Shown here piece by piece: positions 1 to 7,694 of a DNA stretch of 64,000 nucleotides. The notes beneath the pieces are model-generated. The model was not told where the DNA came from. It did no database searches and saw nothing but the letters and a program-made list of their open reading frames with translations. A program made the translations under genes and the position numbers. The DNA comes from Bog-756 sp963730685. GTDB taxonomy: Bacteria > Actinomycetota > Acidimicrobiia > Acidimicrobiales > RAAP-2. Location: assembly GCA_963730685.1 (NCBI GenBank), contig CAVSSP010000004.1, forward strand, positions 248,001 to 312,000. The letters run 5' to 3'. Within the stretch, counting starts at the first letter, position 1. Every line of letters begins with the position of its first letter.

Positions 1-1
1 C

Positions 2-157
2 ACGTGCGTCGCCGCACATGGTTTCCACCAGTTCGTCACCTACCAGCCCGACAACCGGTTCTGGCCGTTCCAGGGAATCGAGTCGGCCATCTTCGTGCTC
101 ATCGCCGCCGGATGCATCGGGCTTGCATTTCAGAGGGTCCTCCGCCGCGACGCCTGA
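2..157 (+). CDS. C-terminal end of a membrane protein (truncated by window edge)
   Basis: Reading frame 2 is open from the left edge to a TGA at 155-157 and gives about 51 residues. It contains the stretch TYQPDNRFWPFQGIE followed by a hydrophobic helix (SAIFVLIAAGCIGLAF) and a short basic tail (RVLRRDA), the usual end of a polytopic membrane protein with a cytoplasmic C-terminus. From memory, similar tails occur in actinobacterial ABC-2-type permease-like membrane proteins, but the fragment is too short to assign a function. The gene ends about 100 bp upstream of the GT39 gene and may be unrelated to it. Confidence 0.5.
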   Translation, partial: TCVAAHGFHQFVTYQPDNRFWPFQGIESAIFVLIAAGCIGLAFQRVLRRDA

Positions 158-259
158 TCCGGTCCCGGGCCGGGAGGGCGGTCGCAGGACTCGGGTAGTC
201 CAAGGGTCGGCTCAGGGGTTCCCCAGCCCGCGCACAGCGCACCATCCGAGGATGTCGGC

Positions 260-2359
260 ATGTCCATCGCCGTGTCCCCGCCACCGACCGCCCTGCCGGA
301 CCTCGCCGACCAGATGTCGCCCCCGCAACAGGCGCTCGGGGAGGACCGTGCCGGAGTCCCACCGGAGCGGTGGGTGCGACCAGCCGTCGTCGCCCTCCTC
401 GTCCTCACCGCGGCGGCGTACCTGTGGAACCTGAGTGCGTCGGGCGACGCCAACAGCTTCTACGCCGCCGCCGTCCAGGCCGGGACGAAGAGCTGGAAGG
501 CGTTCTTCTTCGGGTCGATCGACTCCTCCAACTTCATCACGGTCGACAAGTCGCCCGGCGCCCTGTGGGTCATGGAGCTCTCGGGTCGCGTCTTCGGCTT
601 CAGCAGTTGGAGCATGCTCGCCCCCCAGGCCCTCGAAGGGGTGGCGGCGGTCGGCCTCGTCTACGCCACGGTCCGGCGGTGGTTCGGGGCACCGGCCGGC
701 TTGCTGGCCGGTGTGGTCCTGGCGTGCACTCCCGTCGCCGCCCTCATGTTCCGGTTCAACAATCCGGACGCCTTCATGGTCCTGCTGCTGGTGGCGGCGG
801 CCTATACCCTGACCCGGGCGATCGAGCGGGCCGGCACCCGATGGATGGTGGCCACCGGCACCCTGATCGGATTGGCCTTCCTGGCCAAGATGTTGCAGGC
901 CTTCACCGTCCTTCCGGCGTTCGGCGCCGTGTACCTGCTCGCCGCACCGACCACGCTGGGGCGCCGGATCCGTCAGCTGGCCCTCGGGGGTCTGGCCGTG
1001 GTGGTGGCGGCGGGATGGTGGGTGGCGGTCGTGGCGCTCTGGCCCGTCGCATCCCGCCCGCTCATCGACGGCTCACCGGACAACAGCATCATCAACCTCA
1101 TCTTCGGCTACAACGGGCTCAGCCGGCTCACCGGCGGGACCGGAGGGGCCGGCTCCGGGTTCAGCGGTCCGACCGGCATCCTCCGTCTCTTCGACGACCT
1201 GATGGGTGGCCAGGCCTCATGGCTGTTGCCGGCCGCACTCGTCTCCCTGATTGCCGGACTGGTGTGGCGGGGCCGGGCACCCCGGACCGATCGGACCCGT
1301 GCCGCGCTCGTGCTCTGGGGTGGCTGGTTGCTCGTCACCGGTGCCGTCTTCAGCTTCAGCAGTGGCGTGATCCACACGTACTACACCGTCGCGTTGGCGC
1401 CGGCCATCGCCGCGCTGGTGGGCGTCGGGGGCGCCATCTGGTGGCAGAACCGGTCGCGGTGGGCCGCCCGTGTCGTCGGTGCCGTGGCCATCGGCGGCAC
1501 GGCGGTGTGGGCAGTGGTCCTCCTCGACCGCACCCCGTCCTATGTCCCGTGGCTGCGACCGGTGATCCTCGTGGCCGGGCTTGTGTCCGGCGTCGCCCTG
1601 GTGGCCGCCCCCGCGGCCGGGGCACGGAAGCGCCAACTCACCACGACGGCCGTCTGCCTCGCCCTGGTGACCGCGCTCAGTGGACCGATCGCCTACACGG
1701 CCACCACCATCGGTACGGCCCACACCGGGAGCATCCCGTCGGCCGGACCGGCGGTCAGCGGTGGGGCCGGCGGACCCGGAGGAGCCGGGACCGGGGCCGG
1801 TGGGCCCCCAGGAGGTGCCCCGGGGGGCGCCGCTCGCGGATCCGGTCCGGGTGCCGCCGGTGTCCGGCCTCCGGGTGTGTCCGGCGTCCGCCCGGCCGGA
1901 TCGGCCGGCTTCGGCGGGGCCACCTCGAGTGGGGCGCCGCCGGGGCTCGGTGCTTCCGGAGCCGGCGGCGGTGCGTCGCTCCGGGCCGGGGGGGCCGGCG
2001 GTGGCGGGGGGACGGCGAGCGCCGCCCTCACGGCCGCACTCCGGTCCGGTGCAGGTCACTACCGGTGGGTGGCGGCCACCTTCGGGTCCCAGTCGGCCGC
2101 CACCTTGGAACTGGCCTCCGGCGATCCGGTGATGGCCATCGGAGGGTTCAACGGCGAGGGCGGCAACATCAGCCTGGCCACGTTCGAGTCGGACGTGGCA
2201 GCGGGCGACATCCACTACTTCATCGCCTCGGGCACCGGCGGCGGGGGACCGGGAGGGCGCACCAACAGCGACAGCGCCATCACCAGTTGGGTGGAATCCC
2301 ACTTCGCCGCCAGGACGATCGGGGGACAGACCGTCTACGACCTGACGACCCGGTCGTGA
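260..2359 (+). CDS. GT39-family membrane glycosyltransferase (ArnT/PMT-like)
   Basis: A 699-residue polytopic membrane protein. The N-terminal half has the features of lipid-linked-sugar-dependent glycosyltransferases: a first TM helix (about residues 36-55), then an extracytoplasmic loop with an acidic motif (SGDANSFYAAAV) and a GSIDSSNFITVDKSP segment typical of actinobacterial GT39 proteins, then many TM helices to about residue 470. These enzymes transfer a sugar from polyprenyl phosphate to extracytoplasmic acceptors. Residues about 490-590 form a Gly/Ala/Pro linker, followed by a small soluble C-terminal domain containing WVAATFGSQSAATLELASG. The start ATG is preceded by GAGGA at a suitable distance. 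The stop overlaps the GTG of the GtrA gene (GTGA), so the two are probably co-translated. The sugar and acceptor are unknown. Confidence 0.88.
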   Translation: MSIAVSPPPTALPDLADQMSPPQQALGEDRAGVPPERWVRPAVVALLVLTAAAYLWNLSASGDANSFYAAAVQAGTKSWKAFFFGSIDSSNFITVDKSPGALWVMELSGRVFGFSSWSMLAPQALEGVAAVGLVYATVRRWFGAPAGLLAGVVLACTPVAALMFRFNNPDAFMVLLLVAAAYTLTRAIERAGTRWMVATGTLIGLAFLAKMLQAFTVLPAFGAVYLLAAPTTLGRRIRQLALGGLAVVVAAGWWVAVVALWPVASRPLIDGSPDNSIINLIFGYNGLSRLTGGTGGAGSGFSGPTGILRLFDDLMGGQASWLLPAALVSLIAGLVWRGRAPRTDRTRAALVLWGGWLLVTGAVFSFSSGVIHTYYTVALAPAIAALVGVGGAIWWQNRSRWAARVVGAVAIGGTAVWAVVLLDRTPSYVPWLRPVILVAGLVSGVALVAAPAAGARKRQLTTTAVCLALVTALSGPIAYTATTIGTAHTGSIPSAGPAVSGGAGGPGGAGTGAGGPPGGAPGGAARGSGPGAAGVRPPGVSGVRPAGSAGFGGATSSGAPPGLGASGAGGGASLRAGGAGGGGGTASAALTAALRSGAGHYRWVAATFGSQSAATLELASGDPVMAIGGFNGEGGNISLATFESDVAAGDIHYFIASGTGGGGPGGRTNSDSAITSWVESHFAARTIGGQTVYDLTTRS

Positions 2360-2934
2360 GGACCGATCCCACCGCCGGCAGCGTCGGGACGGACCGGCGC
2401 CTCGTACCTCAGGCACCGCGCCGGGGGACGGTGGGGCGGTTCCCGCTGGTCCGGCTGATCCGGTATTCGGGAGTGTCGGCGGTGTCCACCTCCACCAGCC
2501 TGGTCACGCTCGGGATCCTGGTGGGGCTGGCCGGCCTGCCGGCGACCTGGTCGAACGTGATCGCCACCGGCGTGGGTACCGTGCCCTCGTTCGAGCTCAA
2601 CCGACGTTGGGTGTGGCCCGGAGCGGGCCGGCGATCCTGGCTCGGCCAGGTCGTTCCGTTCTGCGCCCTGTCGTTCACCGGCCTGGTCGTCTCCACGTTG
2701 GCCGTCGGCATGGTGGCCGCCCACACGTCGGGATGGTCGTCGGGGGCCCGGACCGTGGCGGTGCTGGCCGCCAACGTGGGTGCCTACGGGTCCTTGTGGG
2801 TCGTGCAGTACGTCTTGCTCGACCGGGTGCTGTTCCGGGACAGGACGGCGCGTCGGGACGGAGCCGACGGTGCCCCCGAGGTGCCGGCCCTGGGCCGGGA
2901 GACCGTGGCGGTCGACGCGTCGGCCCACTCGTGA
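2356..2934 (+). CDS. GtrA family membrane protein
   Basis: 192 residues starting at a GTG that overlaps the stop of the GT39 gene (GTGA). After a short basic N-terminus come four hydrophobic helices with the GtrA signature order: LIRYSGVSAVSTSTSLVTLG in helix 1, NVIATGVGTVPSFELNRRWVW at the helix 2 to loop region (the FxxNRxWVW motif is diagnostic), then two more helices and an acidic tail. GtrA proteins are thought to flip or bind polyprenyl-phosphate sugars for extracytoplasmic glycosyltransferases. That fits the coupled GT39 gene and suggests both act on one cell-envelope glycosylation step. The longer upstream open frame is antisense-like noise over the GT39 gene and was discarded. Confidence 0.85.
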   Translation: MRTDPTAGSVGTDRRLVPQAPRRGTVGRFPLVRLIRYSGVSAVSTSTSLVTLGILVGLAGLPATWSNVIATGVGTVPSFELNRRWVWPGAGRRSWLGQVVPFCALSFTGLVVSTLAVGMVAAHTSGWSSGARTVAVLAANVGAYGSLWVVQYVLLDRVLFRDRTARRDGADGAPEVPALGRETVAVDASAHS

Positions 2935-3118
2935 CCTGGCACGATGGCGTCGCCGTCCGCCCGACTCGGGCCCAGAGGATTTTCCTCCTGCGGTGCGGTA
3001 ACGTCGCAACAGGTGCTGGTTCCACCTCGAGGTCGGGACCGGATGCCTGAAGTGCATAGCTACTCCGGACCCCGGTAGCAGAGCCCCGAGCTGGGGCCTG
3101 TCCCTGTGCGGAGGAACT

Positions 3119-3481
3119 ATGACCAGTGTGATCGATCCTCAGGTTTCGAGCCCCACGTGCACCCTCTTCGGCTGTGGCGGCTTCGACATCACGCTGAGAG
3201 AAGTCCCGGTGGGCGTGACCGTGGCGGTGTGCGGCGAAGTCGACCTTGCCACCGTCCCCGTACTGATGCGCGCCCTGCGGCTGGCCGGGGTGGGCGACCC
3301 TCCGTTGGTCGTGCTCGACGCCAGCAGGCTGAGCTTCATCGGGTCGTCCGGGCTCGGGGTGATCGTGGCTGCCCGTCGGTCCCTGCGCGCACGATCGGGC
3401 ACGCTGACCATCCGCCGTCCCTCTCGGATGCTGTCACGGACGCTGGCGATCGCCGGCCTCAGCGATCTGGTGGAGCGGTAG
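3119..3481 (+). CDS. STAS-domain anti-sigma factor antagonist-like protein
   Basis: 120 residues preceded by a clear GAGGA ribosome-binding site. The fold signature of SpoIIAA/RsbV-type STAS domains is visible: GVTVAVCGEVDLATVPVL at the beginning, then VVLDASRLSFIGSSGLGVIVAA, in which the Ser of the DxSxLxFIxSSGL motif is the residue phosphorylated by the partner anti-sigma kinase in this family. It ends just before a GAF-ANTAR gene, with a second one following, so the three form a small stress/signalling block. No cognate RsbW-type kinase or sigma factor gene is present in the window, so its partner must be elsewhere. Confidence 0.85.
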   Translation: MTSVIDPQVSSPTCTLFGCGGFDITLREVPVGVTVAVCGEVDLATVPVLMRALRLAGVGDPPLVVLDASRLSFIGSSGLGVIVAARRSLRARSGTLTIRRPSRMLSRTLAIAGLSDLVER

Positions 3482-3500
3482 TGCCGGAACGGGCCGGGCG

Positions 3501-4191
3501 GTGGGAGGCGTGCCGGTGGTGAGGGGCCGGAGCCACCGTGAGGTCGTGGAGCTGACCCTGATGGGAATCTGCTCGGTCAGCGCCGAGCTGCTGTCCGTCG
3601 AAGGCGTGGCGATCGTGCTGTTGGCCACCCACGAACAACCCGTGGCCGTGTACTCGTCCAACCCCTCGTTCGACGAGCTCGAGGACCTGCAGTTCACCCT
3701 CGGGGTCGGGCCGGCGCTCGACGCCTTCCGGCAGCGTGCGTCCGGTGGCCGAGCCCGATCTCCTCGACCATCCACCCCTGCAGTGGCCCGGCTTCGCCGG
3801 AGAGGCGCTGCGGGCCGGGGTGCGCTCGGCGTTCTCGTTCCCCCTCCAGGCGGGGACGGAGCGACTGGGCGCCTTCACCGTCTATCAGACCGTCGTCGGA
3901 GCCCTCGACGAGGGGCGCTATGCCGACGCCCTGGTCATGTCGGGTGTCATCACCAGGTCGATCCTGGGTCTCCAGGCCGGGGCCAGCGACGCCCACTTCG
4001 CTGCCGGCCTGTTCCAGGGCCGTGTCGATGTGGTCGGAGTCCATCAGGCGACCGGTATGGTCTCCGCCCAGCTCCACATCGGCGTGGGTGAGGCGATGGC
4101 CTGCATGCGGGCCCATGCCTTCGCCACCAGCACGACCGTCCAACAGGTCGCCGCCCAGGTGATCTCCCAGAACCTGCAGATCTCGATATGA
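3501..4191 (+). pseudogene. GAF-ANTAR regulator, frame broken as sequenced
   Basis: The 5' part (from GTG 3501) encodes a GAF-like segment (VVELTLMGICSVSAELLSVEG ... FTLGVGPALDAFRQ). The frame then shifts near 3735: the next frame continues seamlessly with RPVAEPDLLDHPPLQWPGF, the rest of the GAF domain and a C-terminal ANTAR domain (VHQATGMVSAQLHIGVGEAM ... ATSTTVQQVAAQVI). Removing one base (about 3735) joins the halves. ANTAR domains bind paired RNA hairpins and act as antiterminators; GAF domains sense ligands. It follows the STAS gene and precedes a second GAF-ANTAR gene. It may be intact in vivo if the indel is an assembly error. The start is uncertain because several GTG codons are in frame. 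Confidence 0.75.
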
Positions 4192-4219
4192 GCGGACCCG
4201 GGCCCCGGGAGCCGCGGCG

Positions 4220-5014
4220 TTGAGAGACCGCGAGTCGCTCCTGGCCGACACCTTCTTGACGTTGGCCGATACCCTCGTCGACGACTTCGATGTCATCGAC
4301 GTGCTGAGCACCCTCAGCGACCGGTGTGTGACCATCCTCGGCGCGGCGGCCGCGGGGATCCTGCTGGTGGACTCGCACGGGACGCTCCAGGTGATGGCGG
4401 CCTCCGATGAGACGACCGACGTGCTCGAACTGTTCCATCTGCAGAACGAAGAGGGCCCGTGCCTCGACGCCTTCCGGAGCGGCGTGGCCGTGACCCACCC
4501 CGATCTCCGCCGTCCCAGCCCGTGGCCGCGCTTCGCCGTCCTGGCGGCGGCCTCGGGCTTCTTGTCGGTGCATGCATTCCCCATGGTCGTCCGGTCCAAC
4601 GTGCTCGGGACGATGAACCTGTTCATGGCGGAGCCCGGGCCACTCGCCCCGACCGACGTGGCCGTCGCCCAGGCCTTGGCGCACGCGGCCACGTTGACGT
4701 TGCTCCAGAACCAGGCCGCCGTGAACTCGCACCGGCTGACCGGTCAGTTGCAGGGGGCACTGAACAGTCGGATCGCCATCGAGCAGGCCAAAGGCGTCAT
4801 CTCGGAGTTGGCCCACGTCGACACCGACGATGCCTTCGTGCGGCTGCACTCGTTGGCCCGGAACCACAGTGCCAAGCTCACCGATGTGGCGTCCCGGGTC
4901 GTCGCCCGGACCCTCTCGGCGGCCGAGCTGTCCGAGCTGTTCCCCCCGTTGCCCGCCGGCCCGACTCGGCGGCCCCGGGCCCGGCCTCAGGGGGATGGGG
5001 AGCCGCCCCGGTGA
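4220..5014 (+). CDS. GAF-ANTAR domain response regulator
   Basis: 264 residues from a TTG start (no ATG or GTG in frame gives the usual N-terminus; GGGAG lies about 10 bases upstream). The N-terminal GAF domain begins with LLADTFLTLADTLVDDFDVIDVL, the typical opening of actinobacterial GAF-ANTAR proteins, and includes the NEEGPCLDAFRSG loop. The C-terminal ANTAR helices are at about residues 175-240 (RLTGQLQGALNSRIAIEQAKG, then HSLARNHSAKLTDVASRVVA). The family binds RNA through ANTAR to relieve transcription termination. The very C-terminus is basic and low complexity. The gene converges on, and overlaps by 28 bp, the membrane-protein gene on the other strand. Confidence 0.87.
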   Translation: MRDRESLLADTFLTLADTLVDDFDVIDVLSTLSDRCVTILGAAAAGILLVDSHGTLQVMAASDETTDVLELFHLQNEEGPCLDAFRSGVAVTHPDLRRPSPWPRFAVLAAASGFLSVHAFPMVVRSNVLGTMNLFMAEPGPLAPTDVAVAQALAHAATLTLLQNQAAVNSHRLTGQLQGALNSRIAIEQAKGVISELAHVDTDDAFVRLHSLARNHSAKLTDVASRVVARTLSAAELSELFPPLPAGPTRRPRARPQGDGEPPR

Positions 5015-6148
5015 CGGCCGGTGGGCGGGACCACCACCTCGGGTCGCAGCCCGGCCAGCTTCCCCGGGGCGCGCTGAGGAGGTCGTCGGGGAGCCACGGG
5101 ACCCGAACGTAGGTGACGGCGGGTTCCCGACCACGGCGCCGGTGGAGCCGTCAGGTGGTCGCACAGGCGGTAGGCCGTCGACTCGTAGTTGATCCGCCAA
5201 CCCCGGAAGTCCCGCCACGCCTCGGCCGCCGACCGCTCGATCGGGAACCCGACCTGGGTGAGCATGGTCACCGCCTCCTCGAACTCCTTGAAGGTCAACG
5301 AGATCTCGCCGTCGGGGTCGGGATCAGGGTCGACCTCCCAACCGAGCACGTTGGCGATCCGGTTGAGCGCGGTGAACCCCATCCGCAGGCACAGGCGCGA
5401 CTGGGACGACGCCGTGCTGGGGGCCAGGGCCAGATGCATGGCCGCCCCGTCCAGAACGGCCAGCAACCCGACCAGCCAGGAGAACCACGGCTGCGGGGAC
5501 CGGAAGAGCATCATCACCGGGTAGGTCGTATGGCTCTCGGCCAGATCCGCAGACCACTCCTCCCACGACGAGTAGAAGTCGGGCAGCGTGTCGATGATGC
5601 CGACCAGTTGGTGGCGGGCGAGCACCTCGGGGCCCCAGGCGGGGATCCCGGCCCGGCTCTCGAGCATGGCCACCAGGCTCTCACGCCGGTTGAACGCCTG
5701 ATAGAGCGCGGGCAGGTAGGCGATCTGCAGGGCCACGATGACCACCCAGGTGGCCCCGGCGGCGATGTCGACGGCCGAGTTGGCCGGGCCGCTCAAGTCG
5801 ATGGTGCCGACGGTGAACACGGCGCCGGTGGCCTGGGCCAGCGCCGAGACCAGGCTGTGCGTGGTTTGCTGCGAGCATGAGCGCGTAGCCCACGATGAAG
5901 CAGATGGCCCACACGGCCAGTTGGGCGATGAGCGCCACCGGGGCGGTGGGGGCCAGCAGGGAATCTTTGCCCTCGTAGCTCTTGGCCAGGCGGGAGAGCA
6001 CGATGAAGGCCAGGCGCACGACCCGGTTCACCAGCGACGACAGGCGCTCGAACCCCCGGGGCTCGCGGGGCAGCACGATGGTGAACAGGACGCTGGCCCC
6101 GGTGGCCAAGACGATGATCAGCCCGACGGCGAAGGCCAGTTGGCTCAT
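4987..6148 (-). pseudogene. Channel-like integral membrane protein, frame broken as sequenced
   Basis: Translation begins at ATG 6148 (MSQLAFAVGLIIVLATGASV) and runs through two TM helices to GYALMLAANHA. The frame then shifts by one base near 5850-5865, and the following frame continues with SLVSALAQATGAVFTVGT, a third helix (ATWVVIVALQIAYLPALYQAF) and a long soluble C-terminal part containing GIPAWGPEVLARHQLVGIIDTL. The re-entrant-looking SGAVFTVGT segment between two helices resembles the pore loop of two-TM ion channels, so a channel role is possible but unproven. I know similar sequences only as actinobacterial proteins of unknown function. One extra base accounts for the break. Confidence 0.6.
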
Positions 6149-6289
6149 GGGACGGGGTGGGGAGCGCCCTGGTCGGCCATGCCGTCATGGTAGGGGTTGC
6201 CCCGGGGGGCGGGCGAGGCCCGGGCCCCAGGCAGGTACCCCCCCGGTTCCCGCCACCGGCCGCCCCGGGGCCAGCCGGGGTCAGCGCAG

Positions 6290-6303
6290 TAGAACCGGTT
6301 CTA
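6290..6303. promoter_or_regulatory. KstR-like operator upstream of thiolase
   Basis: TAGAACCGGTTCTA is a perfect 14-bp palindrome and matches the TnnAACnnGTTnnA motif established for the TetR-family repressor KstR of mycobacterial and rhodococcal cholesterol catabolism. It lies about 100 bp before the thiolase start. A -10-like TATACT (6302-6307) overlaps its right end, so binding would block initiation. Related palindromes are at 9946 and 13341, in front of the other lipid-catabolism genes here. No kstR gene is in the window. Confidence 0.65.
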
Positions 6304-6404
6304 TACTGCGGGCGGAGCGGCCCGGCCCTCTCGCCACACCGGCTCCGTGTTCGCGTCACCGCCGTCTCGACGAGACGGCCGAAACTCCAAAGGGGAGAAC
6401 CAGC

Positions 6405-7565
6405 ATGGCCCAGCCCGTCATCGTCGAAGCAGTCCGCACCCCGATCGGGAAGCGCAACGGTTGGATGTCCGGATTCCACGCCGCCGAGCTCCTCGGCAAT
6501 GCCCAGGTCGAGCTGGTCAAGCGGGCCGGAGTGGATCCCGGCGAGATCGAGCAGATCGTCGGCGGCTGTGTCACCCAGGCCGGTGAGCAGGCCTCCAACG
6601 TGACGCGGACCGCCTGGTTGAGCCAGGGGCTTCCCTACGAGACTGCCGCCACCACGGTGGACTGCCAGTGCGGATCGGCCCAGCAGGCCAACCACTTCGT
6701 GGCCAATCTGATCACCGCCGGTGCCATCGAGGCCGGCATCGCCTGCGGCGTCGAGTCGATGAGCCGGGTGGGACTGGGTGCCAACGCCTACAACGGCCCG
6801 GGCAAGTCGAAGCCCGCGGAGTTCCCCTGGGACATGCCCGACCAGTTCGGGGCGGCCGAGCGGATCGCCCAGAAGTACGGCATCACCCGTGACGACGTCG
6901 ACTGGTTGGGGTTCGAGTCCCAGCGCAAGGCGGCCGTGGCCGTGGCCGAGGGGCGCTTCGAACGCGAGATCGCCCCGCTCGAGGCGCCGGTGGTCGGACC
7001 CGAGGGCCCGACCGGCGAGAAGACGCTGGTCTCGAAGGACCAGGGCCCCCGGGACACCACACGCGAAGGGCTGGCGGGCCTGAAGCCGGTGCTCCCGGAC
7101 GGGATGCACACGGCCGGCAACAGCTCCCAGATCTCCGACGGTGCCGCCGCCGTGCTGTGGATGTCGGAGGACAAGGCCACCGAGGCCGGTCTGCGTCCCC
7201 GGGCCCGCATCGTGGCCCAGACCCTGGTCGGCTCGGACCCCTACTACCACCTCGACGGTCCGATCGCCGCCACCGCAGGGGTGCTGGCCAAGGCGGGGAT
7301 GACGATGGACGACATCGACATCTTCGAGGTCAACGAGGCCTTCGCCTCGGTGGTCATGTCGTGGGGCAAGGTGCACGAGGTCGACTGGGACAAGGTCAAC
7401 GTCAACGGCGGTGCCATCGCCCTCGGCCATCCCGTCGGGTCCACCGGGGCGCGGCTCATCACGACCGCCCTGCACGAGCTGGAGCGCAGTGACAAGAGCC
7501 TGGCCCTCATCTCCATGTGCTGCGGGGGCGCCCTGGCCACCGGCACCATCATCGAGCGGATCTGA
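6405..7565 (+). CDS. Thiolase family protein (acetyl-CoA acyltransferase)
   Basis: 386 residues, complete for the thiolase family, with AGGGGAG before the ATG. N-terminal thiolase domain: VIVEAVRTPIGKRNGWMSGF, with the nucleophilic Cys in TVDCQCGSAQQA (about residue 90). C-terminal domain: NVNGGAIALGHPVGSTGARL carries the catalytic His, and CCGGALATGTIIE carries the second catalytic Cys near the end. The enzyme cleaves 3-oxoacyl-CoA with CoA to release acetyl- or propionyl-CoA in beta-oxidation. The KstR-like palindrome upstream and the neighbouring EchA, FadD and SDR genes suggest steroid side chain or related acyl-CoA substrates (inference). Confidence 0.93.
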   Translation: MAQPVIVEAVRTPIGKRNGWMSGFHAAELLGNAQVELVKRAGVDPGEIEQIVGGCVTQAGEQASNVTRTAWLSQGLPYETAATTVDCQCGSAQQANHFVANLITAGAIEAGIACGVESMSRVGLGANAYNGPGKSKPAEFPWDMPDQFGAAERIAQKYGITRDDVDWLGFESQRKAAVAVAEGRFEREIAPLEAPVVGPEGPTGEKTLVSKDQGPRDTTREGLAGLKPVLPDGMHTAGNSSQISDGAAAVLWMSEDKATEAGLRPRARIVAQTLVGSDPYYHLDGPIAATAGVLAKAGMTMDDIDIFEVNEAFASVVMSWGKVHEVDWDKVNVNGGAIALGHPVGSTGARLITTALHELERSDKSLALISMCCGGALATGTIIERI

Positions 7566-7694
7566 GCCCCTTCGAGTCGATTCGAGTGCATCCTGGCGCC
7601 CTTGGACGTCTCCCGGCCCGGGAAGCCCTTTACCCGTAGCGGAATTCTCGAATACCCATGGTGTGGAGGCGCGCCCGGGGGGTAGAAGTGGAGG

